Shown here: piece after piece, positions 26,498 to 35,405 of the stretch
Numbering within the stretch: the stretch's first letter is position 1
Layout: every line of letters starts with the position of its first letter
Program-made: the position numbers and the translations under genes
Assembly (NCBI RefSeq): GCF_014284335.1
Contig: NZ_JACOGF010000008.1
Span: 124,001 to 188,000, forward strand
Reading direction: 5' to 3'
Length of the DNA: 64,000 nt
Origin: Undibacterium hunanense
Lineage (GTDB): Bacteria > Pseudomonadota > Gammaproteobacteria > Burkholderiales > Burkholderiaceae_D
Notes under the pieces: generated by a model
What the model was told of the DNA's origin: nothing
The model's input: the letters and a program-made list of their open reading frames with translations, nothing else
Database searches by the model: none

Positions 26498-28627
26498 TTA
26501 CTTCGGCGTCTTGTTGGCAAACCACTTCAGGATAACTTGGGTGCGCTGTATCGATAAATCCCGGATTACCGGCATATGCAAGGCGTCATCAATTGGTTTT
26601 GCAAGCACCACGCTGATCGGTTCGGCATATTGGACCACGGTCGCATAGTCGTCCAGTTTAAAACGGCCCATGATGGGATACAGCTTGGCGTACTGCGGCA
26701 AAATGGTTTGGATGCAATTATCCCAGGTCGGATTTTCGGGAAAGGTCTGCTGGCTGAACAGCAGGATACTGATCAAATCGTCCGGATGCTGGGTGTAGCT
26801 TTTTGCGATCGTCTGATCGGCGAAATTGTAGCGCACAAAGTAAATTTGCCCATCAACGTTTTGACTGGCGCGCGGAAAACCAGGGTCAGTGCCGACGATT
26901 TTCAATTCGACCATGCCTTGCGCATTGGTCAGCACAGGCGCAGTGTTGAAGGACAAGGCATTTTGCGGTATCGCGATATTTTTCAATCCAGAGGTGCCGC
27001 CAGTGCCCATGGTATTGCTGGTGTAGGTCACCGAATCTTCTGGCGACATCAGCGTTGCCTGGAGGCTGATATTGGCCGCAGGTTGACCAAACCGGGTGGC
27101 ATATAAGCGAACCAGCGCGGTTGCGCCGTTGGGCTGGTCTGGACTTGTAGGAATGCCGGGGTTCATCCTGAAAACAAACTGATCGGCCCGCAAATTATAG
27201 CCATTGATGTTTTCTGCCAACCAGATAACTGGCGCAGGCGATTTTTTGCCCATCAGACCCAAGGGCATCGTCAGCACCTTCTGTTCTGCCTGTTGCACGG
27301 TCAAGCCAGGTGGCAGTAAAGTGGGATCGACTTTCACCGTCAGTATGCCACCGCTGGTTGTCATCAATTCCGCCATCTGTGCCGGATCGTTTGGCAAAGC
27401 GGCGATGGTAACTGCATTGTTCAAGCTAATGCCCGTTCCTTGATTTTGATCAAAATAGACCAAAAACAACTCGCCCAGCGCAGACAATGCAATCCCGAAA
27501 CCTTGCGCCGGATCGTTATAACCGGGCTTGTCGGTGGCAAGTGAATTACCCAGATTAACGGTGATCAACACTTCGTTGCTGCCATCGCTTTTGTTGATCT
27601 CCTGCGTGCAGAACGGGGCATAATTGCATTGGGCATTGCTATTCGGCACCGTAACCGGTGCCATCATGCGTGATGGCGTGTAAAACACCGGGGTCGCCGT
27701 AGGCAGCGGCCCTATCGTGCCAGTTAACAAACCGGTTGGAAACAGGGTATTGATGTTCGGCGGTGGCACTGGCGATGGTGGCGGTGCCAGTGTAGTCGCC
27801 AGGATAGTGGCGCGATAGGTATCGGCGTCGGCCTGCCCCAGCAAAATAGTGAGGCGATTATTCACATACGATTCAGTAGGAACCGAGCCCAGGTTGGCCG
27901 GCACACCCTTACTATCGAGGTTCATGTAGTATCGGGTCATGGGCAGTAACTTGGCAGTGATAGTGGCAGGTACGCCTTTTTTCTCCAATGCCTGCAAGGT
28001 GTCCTTATTGAACAGATAGATCACTGGCGCATTATTATGCGCGTTCACTACAAAATTGACGCTCAATTGTTGCGGCGATTGTTGCTGAAGCAAACTGAGA
28101 AATTTAGACTGTGGTTTCGCTGCTGTCGTCCAGCTCAAGTTGGTCAGGCTTGATTGATATACCCCGCAACCACTGCCCGAGCTTCGTGGGCCGTTGATTG
28201 CCTGGGCCCAAACCGCGTTATATGAACCCGCGACATAATCACCACGGACAAAATCACTGATCGATGCCGGGTTGGTGGTAATGCCGGCCACTTGCAGACT
28301 CAGCCCCCATATTTCGCTGGTATTTTGCTGATCCGGATCGAGGTCCACCAGTTTCGGTGCTGCCATCGTATACACGGCATTGACTGGTTGCCCTATCACC
28401 GGGTCAACCGCAGGGTCAGTCGTTTCGTCGCCGGGGCCATAGACTACCTTGGTGACAAGACAGCTTTGAAAATCAAAAATACCGGTGCCGTTTGGGTTCC
28501 AGTAAAGCTGCAACTTTGCTACGTCATTATTCGCATCGGTATAGTTGTCCGGTGTATTGTTCACCGTGCTTGGATCAGCCAAAAAGCCACCGCTAAAGTG
28601 CAATCTTGGATAGGTCAAATAGCTCAT
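26498..28627 (-). CDS. hypothetical protein, VioB-like N-terminal start
   Basis: 709 aa from ATG 28627, with AGAGGA 6 nt upstream. The first residues, SYLTYPRLHFSGGFLADPST, recall the opening of VioB and related uncharacterised proteins (FPRxHFxG...). No ferritin-like C-domain of VioB is seen; the rest shows beta-rich, Pro/Asn-rich sequence and a final alpha segment. No signal peptide. It lies 35 bp downstream of the cytochrome-like gene and is surely cotranscribed with it, so the two probably act together. Function unknown. Confidence 0.5.
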   Translation of the reverse strand: MSYLTYPRLHFSGGFLADPSTVNNTPDNYTDANNDVAKLQLYWNPNGTGIFDFQSCLVTKVVYGPGDETTDPAVDPVIGQPVNAVYTMAAPKLVDLDPDQQNTSEIWGLSLQVAGITTNPASISDFVRGDYVAGSYNAVWAQAINGPRSSGSGCGVYQSSLTNLSWTTAAKPQSKFLSLLQQQSPQQLSVNFVVNAHNNAPVIYLFNKDTLQALEKKGVPATITAKLLPMTRYYMNLDSKGVPANLGSVPTESYVNNRLTILLGQADADTYRATILATTLAPPPSPVPPPNINTLFPTGLLTGTIGPLPTATPVFYTPSRMMAPVTVPNSNAQCNYAPFCTQEINKSDGSNEVLITVNLGNSLATDKPGYNDPAQGFGIALSALGELFLVYFDQNQGTGISLNNAVTIAALPNDPAQMAELMTTSGGILTVKVDPTLLPPGLTVQQAEQKVLTMPLGLMGKKSPAPVIWLAENINGYNLRADQFVFRMNPGIPTSPDQPNGATALVRLYATRFGQPAANISLQATLMSPEDSVTYTSNTMGTGGTSGLKNIAIPQNALSFNTAPVLTNAQGMVELKIVGTDPGFPRASQNVDGQIYFVRYNFADQTIAKSYTQHPDDLISILLFSQQTFPENPTWDNCIQTILPQYAKLYPIMGRFKLDDYATVVQYAEPISVVLAKPIDDALHMPVIRDLSIQRTQVILKWFANKTPK

Positions 28628-28662
28628 GCCAATTCCTCTCAATATCGTTGAACGCGGTTTTT

Positions 28663-30171
28663 TTACTTGGTTGGGCCACCGTTAGCGACGCACATAGGGT
28701 TGCTAGGTAATACGCCTGTGCTGCAACCTTTGGTTTTCAGATTCAGTAAATTGAAAATATGGGAAAGACCCGCTGGCGGCAACTGAACTTTTACTGCGTC
28801 AGCCAGTGCCTGACCTTTGTTCTTGCCATCCAGATTGTGACAACTAAAGCAGTTGTAGGGATTTTGAATGTTCGAGACGCCATTTTGCACATAGGTTTCC
28901 ATGCTGTTGTTAGCACCCGATAAAGACCCGACCTGCACCTGCACCGAAGGCGGCAAGGTACCCTTGGCTGTCCATACGTTGCCGACCAGTGAATAATTGG
29001 CCCACAATTTATTTGCGTCGCCCGCAGGCAGTGCGGTCAACATGGCTTTCACAGATAAATCCAATGCCTGCAAATTGGCGGTGGTGGGTTGTATGACAAA
29101 CTTTTGGGTATCCGGGTCACAAATATAGCCAGGCGGCGGCGTGGAACCACAAGTCAAATTATTGGGCATGGTGCCCAACGTCGGGTCGCCCCAGGGGTGC
29201 ATGGTGCACACCTGGGTGGCTTTGCCTTCGGCATAATGATTGGTGGTGCAACTGCTGCCGGTGCAGTTGGGATTATAAAAAGTCCAGTTTCCACCTAATG
29301 GGGGTGGAGCCGAGGTATTGGAACAATACGGCGCGTTATTGCGGTGTTCAAAGGTACCCCAGATAAACTCCGGCTGGGACGGTGTCTTGCTCACGATGTG
29401 CATGCCCACCAGCCCCAGATTCACATTCTCCATACAGGTTTTACCGGGTGCCTGAACCGAGCCTTTAGTGGTAAAGAAGGTGTTGCCTGTCACTTCGTCG
29501 GGCGTCAAAATTTTCCATGCGGTTTTCAATTCCATCGCGCCGGTAGGAAACGCCAGATTCGGGTACAGGTTTGGAATATCCACCACCTTGTAACCAACCG
29601 GATCAACCAGATCGGGCGCCAGGCTTAAACTGCACTGCGCCTCTTGCAAGCCACAACCGGTGATAAAGTCATACGCTGGTTTATTGACCGATACGCCATA
29701 AAATACCCGGTTCAGCGATTTGTCGATCAATGCCTGCCCGACTCCTGCCTGCAAGGTCAGATTGGAAAAAACATAGCTCTGTTTTAAGGTAGATGGCCCT
29801 TTGCAATACGTCGGTTTGGGTGTCTTTCCCCATGGGGTTGGGGTCTTGCCCGGATCAACAAAAATGCCGTAGCTAGGCATAAAGGTTTCAAATTGCCGGA
29901 CCTTGCTGCCCGCTGCCACCGGTTGCACCAGATACAGCAGAGTCTGCCACATATACTGCTGAAAACTGCAGTTATCGGTATTCTGCACATCGCCTGGCAA
30001 AGACGGGTTGCTTACCCATGTCGAACTGGCGTTGCAGACTACGGGACTGGGTAACGGGTTCTGTTGTGCCTGCGCAATTGAGGGAAGTGCCGTAATAATG
30101 CCCATGACAGCAATTGCAATGACAGCAGCCGCGCTTATTGAGAAACGGCGCTGCGGGATGATTTTTTTCAT
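28663..30171 (-). CDS. exported protein with a C-terminal heme c motif
   Basis: 502 aa from ATG 30171 (AAGGA 6 nt upstream). Signal peptide of about 35 residues (RRFSISAAAVIAIAVMG, cleavage near AQA-QQ). Near the C-terminus YNCFSCHNLDG contains CFSCH, a CxxCH heme c site. The central part is rich in Cys (at least ten more), with conserved-looking segments such as VGMHIVSKTPSQPEFIWGTF. I do not recognise the family name, but the length and heme place it with periplasmic c-type cytochromes of unknown role. First gene of a two-gene operon. Confidence 0.6.
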   Translation of the reverse strand: MKKIIPQRRFSISAAAVIAIAVMGIITALPSIAQAQQNPLPSPVVCNASSTWVSNPSLPGDVQNTDNCSFQQYMWQTLLYLVQPVAAGSKVRQFETFMPSYGIFVDPGKTPTPWGKTPKPTYCKGPSTLKQSYVFSNLTLQAGVGQALIDKSLNRVFYGVSVNKPAYDFITGCGLQEAQCSLSLAPDLVDPVGYKVVDIPNLYPNLAFPTGAMELKTAWKILTPDEVTGNTFFTTKGSVQAPGKTCMENVNLGLVGMHIVSKTPSQPEFIWGTFEHRNNAPYCSNTSAPPPLGGNWTFYNPNCTGSSCTTNHYAEGKATQVCTMHPWGDPTLGTMPNNLTCGSTPPPGYICDPDTQKFVIQPTTANLQALDLSVKAMLTALPAGDANKLWANYSLVGNVWTAKGTLPPSVQVQVGSLSGANNSMETYVQNGVSNIQNPYNCFSCHNLDGKNKGQALADAVKVQLPPAGLSHIFNLLNLKTKGCSTGVLPSNPMCVANGGPTK

Positions 30172-30532
30172 AAACATTCCTTTCTTTGTGATCAAGAAGC
30201 TTCTTGGCACTTCTGACGCAGGACAACCGTCTAAAACTAAAACTTATTTCATCAACAGAGATATGTGAGCAAAGTAAGCAAAGTAAGCAACGCGAGCAAA
30301 ACGACCAAGCGCTGGACATGACTTCTCAAGTTAATGCTGAGACGCGAATCCCGACAATACGGCATCTGATTGGACTCAACGACAAAGCCCGGAGATTAAC
30401 AATTTATAATGTAAATATACCACTATTTATATTTATTCAATTGATTTTTTAAAAACAATTTTTTGCCACGATTTGCATGTATTCTTGCGTGGCCGGGACA
30501 ATGAACATATTGAACATATAAACTGCTTAATA
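30172..30532. other. AT-rich intergenic region, no gene seen
   Basis: Divergent spacer between the cytochrome-like gene and the 160-aa hypothetical gene. It contains short imperfect repeats of GAGCAAAGTAAGCAA (about 30268-30299) and an AT-rich stretch (30400-30470) suited to promoters. A possible 82-codon frame has no ribosome site and no recognisable sequence. Confidence 0.5.
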
Positions 30533-31015
30533 ATGCCGAGAATAAAATTTGAAGAATCTTGTTCAGTTCATGATGAACGACTCAAGCAGGACATAGTTCT
30601 GATCTTGTATGGACTGTTTCGGTATTCGTCGGAATATCACGAGGCGCATAGAACGCTATTTCCCAACTCAAGGTTTTACATGCTAGGTGGCTGCAGGCGC
30701 GGTGAGGTCTACTCGACCGAGACGACGTATTGCGAGACATGCCGCACACAGCATCGACTATGGTGCGAAAAGAATGATGTAGATTTTGGGTTGCCGCTCA
30801 TGGAAATTGAGAAGGAAGCATATATCCGCCGCATGTCCGGTAACCCGGATTTTTCTGGCACCGTGCCTGAAGATGTTAATGACCTCATCGCGCAAGGAAA
30901 AATTGTCGCTGCAATCAAGTCATTGAAGGTGGCCAATCCCAAAGTAGAGATTCAAGAATTGCGTTGTTATACGAGGTACTTGCAGAACCGGTATCTTCTG
31001 AAGAAAAGCGGCTGA
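30533..31015 (+). CDS. hypothetical protein
   Basis: 160 aa from ATG 30533; a TTG 60 bp earlier is possible. No family recognised. There is a small Cys cluster (GGCRRGEVYSTETTYCETCR, then LWCEK) that could bind zinc, flanked by helical, charged segments. No signal peptide or membrane segment. AT-richer than the surrounding genes. It stands alone between the cytochrome-like operon and the azoline-peptide locus. Confidence 0.5.
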   Translation: MPRIKFEESCSVHDERLKQDIVLILYGLFRYSSEYHEAHRTLFPNSRFYMLGGCRRGEVYSTETTYCETCRTQHRLWCEKNDVDFGLPLMEIEKEAYIRRMSGNPDFSGTVPEDVNDLIAQGKIVAAIKSLKVANPKVEIQELRCYTRYLQNRYLLKKSG

Positions 31016-31058
31016 CCGGGCAAGACTTCGGGCCTGCCGGGATTCAGCTATTTTTCTC

Positions 31059-31274
31059 TCACGGCATATTCAAAAACAACTCCTCCACCCTCGCCCTTGC
31101 CCATGGAGTTTTGCGTAAAAACTTCAGGCTGGATTTGATGCTGGGGTCGCTGGTGAAGCAGTTAATGTCTATGAGCTGGCCCATTTTTTCCCAGCCATAA
31201 TGGGCGACGAGTTGCTCCAGGATTTTTTCCAGGGTGATGCCATTCAGGGTGCGGGGTGGATGTTGTTCGTTCAT
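31059..31274 (-). CDS. DUF2132 (VF530-family) small protein
   Basis: 71 aa from the internal ATG 31274. The pattern [20 protein letters not shown], then [19 protein letters not shown], is diagnostic of the DUF2132/VF530 family, small cytoplasmic helical proteins of unknown, possibly DNA-related, function. It lies 114 bp after the reductase gene and is probably not part of that pathway. Confidence 0.85.
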   Translation of the reverse strand: MNEQHPPRTLNGITLEKILEQLVAHYGWEKMGQLIDINCFTSDPSIKSSLKFLRKTPWARARVEELFLNMP

Positions 31275-31388
31275 TGCTTTATTCCTTGGTGATGCCGGAT
31301 GATAGCAGGCCGGGACTTCACACGCACCATCCCTCCTTCCATAAAGGTCCGACATCACGCTCCCAACGGCAGCAACACCTGCGTCTGC

Positions 31389-32375
31389 TCAGGCTACCCT
31401 CTGCCCTATTGCCGGTTGTAGCGCATACAGAACCTGTTCCCACACACTTGCCAGCGCCAGAAGGTATTCAGGCTGTTGATGTGCAGGCGGTTGATGTGCT
31501 GCTAGCGCTTGCCCGTGGATTGTCGCCACCATTTGCTTGATCACCATGCGATTGGCCTGGTCGCGTTGCTGTTGCAGTGCATGGGCATCGATCTGATTCA
31601 TGTCGACAGGCAGGTAATTGCGCCATTGCGGTATGGGCATGGACACGGGAGATGGGAACCACAATACTGGGCCGTTACTTTCTGCCAGTAGCAGGTTGCC
31701 ATGGGCGAAGGTGGCGCTGCAGCGGTGATTGAGCAAGGTGGCAGTACCATCATCGGCGGCGGAGGCGAAGTTTTGGCACAGCAAAGAAATATGTAACGTG
31801 GGGCTGACTAGCAGCAGGCTGGCAAACATGGGAGGACTGTCGCCCGTTGCCACTGGTGGTATGACTTGTATGTCTGCCAGCGAGCCAAGGGCGCGGCCAA
31901 CTATATCAAGGCTGGAATACAAGGTTCTCAGGTTGGCTGCCAGATCAAAATGCAGAGGCGGCCCCATGTGCTGTGCAACGGCCAGCCCCTGAAAAAAAGC
32001 CTGCGGTGCCAGCAGATCAGCAAAATGGGCATTGACCTGGAACAAACGACCATGTTCTTGCGCCACGGCAAGCGCTTTGCGCATTTGCTCCGGGCCGATG
32101 GGATGCTCACAAATGACGTGTATGCCTTTGGACAGCAATGCCAGACTTAACTGGTTGCCGGTTTCGCCAGGTACGGCGACACAGGCAATGTCGATGCTGC
32201 CATCAGGGATGCTGGCCACATCGGTGTAATGCGGAACTTGCGCCTGATGGGCGTAAGCCATAGACCGTGCGCTGCCGGTCGATAGTATGCCCGCCAGCCG
32301 GACACTGTCCTGGCTTGCTGTAAGGGCGCGGATATAGGTCGCGCCGTAGTTGCTGCCACATACCAATACTCTCAT
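31389..32375 (-). CDS. thiazolinyl-imide-reductase-like oxidoreductase
   Basis: 328 aa, Gfo/Idh/MocA fold. Rossmann start VLVCGSNYGATYIRAL; GILSTGSARSMAYAHQAQVP, GIHVICEHPIGPEQ and LYSSLDIVGRALG match the subgroup of thiazolinyl imide reductases (Irp3/PchG), which reduce a thiazoline to a thiazolidine on yersiniabactin or pyochelin intermediates using NADPH. No siderophore NRPS is present. Instead it is 250 bp downstream of a peptide cyclodehydratase, so the likely substrate is azoline rings in a ribosomal peptide (inference). AGGAG lies 7 nt before the ATG, and the MITE at 32390 ends just upstream of that ribosome site. Confidence 0.8.
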   Translation of the reverse strand: MRVLVCGSNYGATYIRALTASQDSVRLAGILSTGSARSMAYAHQAQVPHYTDVASIPDGSIDIACVAVPGETGNQLSLALLSKGIHVICEHPIGPEQMRKALAVAQEHGRLFQVNAHFADLLAPQAFFQGLAVAQHMGPPLHFDLAANLRTLYSSLDIVGRALGSLADIQVIPPVATGDSPPMFASLLLVSPTLHISLLCQNFASAADDGTATLLNHRCSATFAHGNLLLAESNGPVLWFPSPVSMPIPQWRNYLPVDMNQIDAHALQQQRDQANRMVIKQMVATIHGQALAAHQPPAHQQPEYLLALASVWEQVLYALQPAIGQRVA

Positions 32376-32389
32376 GCAAATTCTCCTAG

Positions 32390-32585
32390 GTCGGAATTAC
32401 GCAAAACCGCCCCAGCTGCGTTGTAGCTCCTCTCCTAGGAGCCGCGTACTAAAGTACTGTCTTCGTCGCTACGGTGTAGTCGGGGTTTCAGACAACATGT
32501 TGTCTGCCGACGTAACGAACATTCCCTGCAAGGGATGTTTTCTAAAAGCGATAGCCTTGCTGGGACAATTTTGCGTAAGTCCTAC
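32390..32585. mobile_element. MITE-like element A, 196 bp, with 27-bp terminal inverted repeats
   Basis: Left end 32390-32416 and right end 32559-32585 are inverted repeats, 22 of 27 positions matching (GTCGGAATTACGCAAAA... against GTAGGACTTACGCAAAA...). The inside is full of palindromes, for example CAGACAACATGTTGTCTG (18 bp, perfect) and GCTCCT/AGGAGC. No coding capacity. A third, solo end is at 25136. It separates the cyclodehydratase gene from the reductase gene. No clear target-site duplication is visible. Confidence 0.7.
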
Positions 32586-32627
32586 ATTAAATTTTTCTGA
32601 CCGATTTAATTTTTGCTCAGTTTCTCT

Positions 32628-35099
32628 TCAGGCAATCGGGTGCGGGTTGTTGTTGACGATACGGCCTTTGAGTAATTTGCGTAATCTGGGGTTGTCGATG
32701 CGTTTGAACTGTTCGCCAAAGTGGATGGGCTGCATATGGATGCCCACCGCACGTGCTACCCGGAACGGGCTCAGGGCGACGTCAGGCGCAGTGACATCAA
32801 CGATCGCCACATCCACATTCGCGGCCAACAGACGCTGACGCAAGTCTTCTGCATTCTGGACATCAGGATACGGCCAGCGGCTGGCGTCCATGGCCATGCT
32901 GGCTGGCTGGCGCATGAAGTCGAACGCCCCCAGCTTGTTACTGGAAAAGTAGTAGGCGGCATGGTCTTCCAGCGTTTGTACTTCGTGTACTTGCTGGGGA
33001 ATTTTGTGCCCGCTGCGCATCAAGTGGCACAGGTAAGGCATCACGTGCCCCTGTTCCAGCAAGGCTTTGCGCATTGCCACCTGGATGTCGCCATGGGTGG
33101 CCAGTGCGACCGATACAGCGGGTGTGCTGATGCCATCACCCAGCCCCAGGCAAACCACGGTGGGTACGTGTATACCGACATCGAGCAGATACAATTCCAG
33201 TTGTATGCCGTTCCCGGTAAGATCGTCAATCATCAGACGCATTTTTCCGTGGTACTGGCTGTCGAGACTCAAGCGCTGGCAAGGCAATTGGGCATACCAG
33301 GTCAGCATCATGGCATCACGTTCTATCAATTCGTAGGTGGCGCGGATGGCGGCATCATCATTGTTTTGTCCCGCAGCCAGGCCATTGGATGATACCTGGC
33401 TGAACTGTTCTTCATAAGGAGAAGCAAAGTTGAAATAACTGACCAGTGCGGGTACCCACACCGGCTTTTGCAAACCCAGCCAATGCCCTTTCGTCCAGTG
33501 AATTTTTTGCTTGGCACGCCACGGTGAAAAAGGAAAATTGGGTGTGCTGTATTGGCGTTTCGAATACAGGACCAGTTTTTCCGGATCTACATAGTCGCCA
33601 CGCAATTCACTGACATTGGCGTATTTAAAATCGCGCATGTTGTAACGCGCGGCGGAATAGCGTTCTATCGCTTCGCCAATGGCACTGATGTGTGCAGAAA
33701 TATCATCCAGACCCTTGCCTGAGCCTATCTGTCCCATACTGCGCGGATCAAATTTGCCGGCAGAAAAAGTCGACATGCCTGCTGATGCAGTAACCGGAAA
33801 ATCAGGCAGATGCAGTGCATGACCACTCAATTGACGAATAATCCCGGTGACAGGATCGATCCAGCCTGCCAGTAATTTTTTTAACTGCTCAACCGTGGTG
33901 ACATGATTCAGCGGATTGCTGCCTGGCTGTTCATACGACGCCACCGCACTCATGGCGCCGAATTGCGGCAGTTGGCCGACGCTTGTTGCAGGGATGCGTG
34001 GCTGATCTTGATGCCGAAGTTCATGCTGATGTCCGCAGATTTCACACCACGGCATGGGAATAATTTTGTGTTGCTCACTTTCACCTGTGACCAGGTTTTG
34101 TACCCTTACCTGGCCGTCCAGGGTAGATGTTGTATAGCGCAGTAATAATTTCAGGACTTCCATCGACATTTGCTGCCCCACCATCACCGCCATCGGGCTG
34201 AGCAATGTGCGGGCGCGGCTGGTTTGCTGGCTATCGGTCGCCACTTTGTCCAGTTCGTGGGCCATCGAGGGTTGATGCGCCGTACCCAGCCGGCGCAAGC
34301 GCAGGCAGTTCCAGCAACTGGTCTGGCTGGGGATTACCCAAGGGCCTATCCAGGACTCAAGGCCATCAAGGCAGCCAAACAAGGCCTGGTAGCCACCGGC
34401 ATCGATATATTCTGATGCTTTGTGCAGCCAGAATTGTGCCTCTTTGCTCAGGCTGACGATCACCAGATCCCATTCGCTCTCGTCTGTCACCGTCAACTGC
34501 TTTTGTTCACCAAGGGCCAATCGCCCTGTGGTGACTTTGCACCAGGGCGCCTGTTGCGCCAGTATGGTCTGCAATATGTCGGCCCGCGCTTGTCCTATAT
34601 GTTCGGATCCAAATGGCCGATGGCAAAGCACATCGTCTTTGGTCAGGGATTCGTTATCCAGCAGATGTAAATGACCAATGCCTGCGTTGGCCAGTTCATC
34701 AATCATTTTGACTGACCAGGGTTCCAGACCAATCACCAGCAACCTGGCCTGACTGAGATCATCTGTCGATTTTTTATCTGGATGCTGCCAGGCTTTAAGA
34801 AAACGTTCATGCGGCGACCATGGCGGTGAAAATTGATTGCTCTCGTCAATTTCTTCCAACAGGCCATGCTTCTTGAGCAAATCGACGACGGCAATAATGC
34901 TGGCATCGGCATAGCCAGGAAGCTGGGTGCACAGTTCGGTTTGACTATATTGTCCCTGCAATAAGGGGCAGATATTATTCACAAAATCGCGGACGTCCTT
35001 ACCATGCAATTGAAAATCGCCCAGATCGGATTGCAATAGCACACCTTGTGCATTGGGCGTGATCGTGGCTGCGGGAGATAACTGAAGTTTCTTCATCAT
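32628..35099 (-). CDS. fused TOMM cyclodehydratase (leader-binding + ThiF-like + YcaO)
   Basis: 823 aa. Residues 1-85 look like a leader-peptide recognition domain; about 105-370 is a ThiF/E1-like domain (LLVIGLEPWSVKMIDELANA) with two CxxC pairs, CWNC (about 259) and CEIC (about 348), likely for structural zinc; about 440-823 is YcaO with the ATP-site segments HISAIGEAIERYSA and AAIRATYELIERDAMML and the C-terminal NNPHPIA, the proline-rich end found in azoline-forming YcaO proteins. With ATP, these enzymes turn Cys, Ser or Thr of a peptide into thiazolines or oxazolines. A longer frame upstream runs into MITE B; ATG 35099 begins the conserved sequence. No SagB-type dehydrogenase is in the window. 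Confidence 0.9.
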   Translation of the reverse strand: MMKKLQLSPAATITPNAQGVLLQSDLGDFQLHGKDVRDFVNNICPLLQGQYSQTELCTQLPGYADASIIAVVDLLKKHGLLEEIDESNQFSPPWSPHERFLKAWQHPDKKSTDDLSQARLLVIGLEPWSVKMIDELANAGIGHLHLLDNESLTKDDVLCHRPFGSEHIGQARADILQTILAQQAPWCKVTTGRLALGEQKQLTVTDESEWDLVIVSLSKEAQFWLHKASEYIDAGGYQALFGCLDGLESWIGPWVIPSQTSCWNCLRLRRLGTAHQPSMAHELDKVATDSQQTSRARTLLSPMAVMVGQQMSMEVLKLLLRYTTSTLDGQVRVQNLVTGESEQHKIIPMPWCEICGHQHELRHQDQPRIPATSVGQLPQFGAMSAVASYEQPGSNPLNHVTTVEQLKKLLAGWIDPVTGIIRQLSGHALHLPDFPVTASAGMSTFSAGKFDPRSMGQIGSGKGLDDISAHISAIGEAIERYSAARYNMRDFKYANVSELRGDYVDPEKLVLYSKRQYSTPNFPFSPWRAKQKIHWTKGHWLGLQKPVWVPALVSYFNFASPYEEQFSQVSSNGLAAGQNNDDAAIRATYELIERDAMMLTWYAQLPCQRLSLDSQYHGKMRLMIDDLTGNGIQLELYLLDVGIHVPTVVCLGLGDGISTPAVSVALATHGDIQVAMRKALLEQGHVMPYLCHLMRSGHKIPQQVHEVQTLEDHAAYYFSSNKLGAFDFMRQPASMAMDASRWPYPDVQNAEDLRQRLLAANVDVAIVDVTAPDVALSPFRVARAVGIHMQPIHFGEQFKRIDNPRLRKLLKGRIVNNNPHPIA

Positions 35100-35210
35100 G
35101 GCAAATCGCTCTTTAGTCAATACGGTTATGCTGAAAACTACGGACAGTACGGATAGTGGCGTACACATGTCACTATCCGCACCGTCTACTTCCTCAAGGC
35201 AAGATAATAT

Positions 35211-35381
35211 TAGTGGACTGTCACAGTTGAAAACAGAGTGCCTTCCGCTTGCGCGACGACCATGGCTGCGTTGCAAATGCTCGCGATAGTTCACTATCGC
35301 TCTGCCCAGGTTTTAACCTTGCCTTGCCCTGATCGCCGGGCAAGCGTCTTTCACTTCTGTTTCAACTGTTACAGTCCACTA
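35211..35381. mobile_element. MITE-like element B, 171 bp, with 30-bp terminal inverted repeats
   Basis: Ends TAGTGGACTGTCACAGTTGA... (35211-35240) and its inverted partner (35352-35381) match in about 26 of 30 positions. TA occurs at both outer borders, as in IS630/mariner-type insertions. The inside contains GCGATAGTTCACTATCGC and GCTTGCGCGAC/GCCGGGCAAGCG-type palindromes but no gene. It lies between the Cys-rich precursor and the cyclodehydratase gene. Different terminal sequence from element A. Confidence 0.7.
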
Positions 35382-35405
35382 GCCTGCCCATTTCACCCTT
35401 CACAA

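Noticed and set aside
31059..31274. DUF2132 protein as part of the RiPP pathway
   Set aside because: The family is widespread without YcaO neighbours, and the gene is separated by 114 bp; proximity is probably accidental.
35211..35294. N-terminal extension of the cyclodehydratase starting inside MITE B
   Set aside because: The extra 65 residues derive from the element and spacer; the conserved domain starts at ATG 35099.
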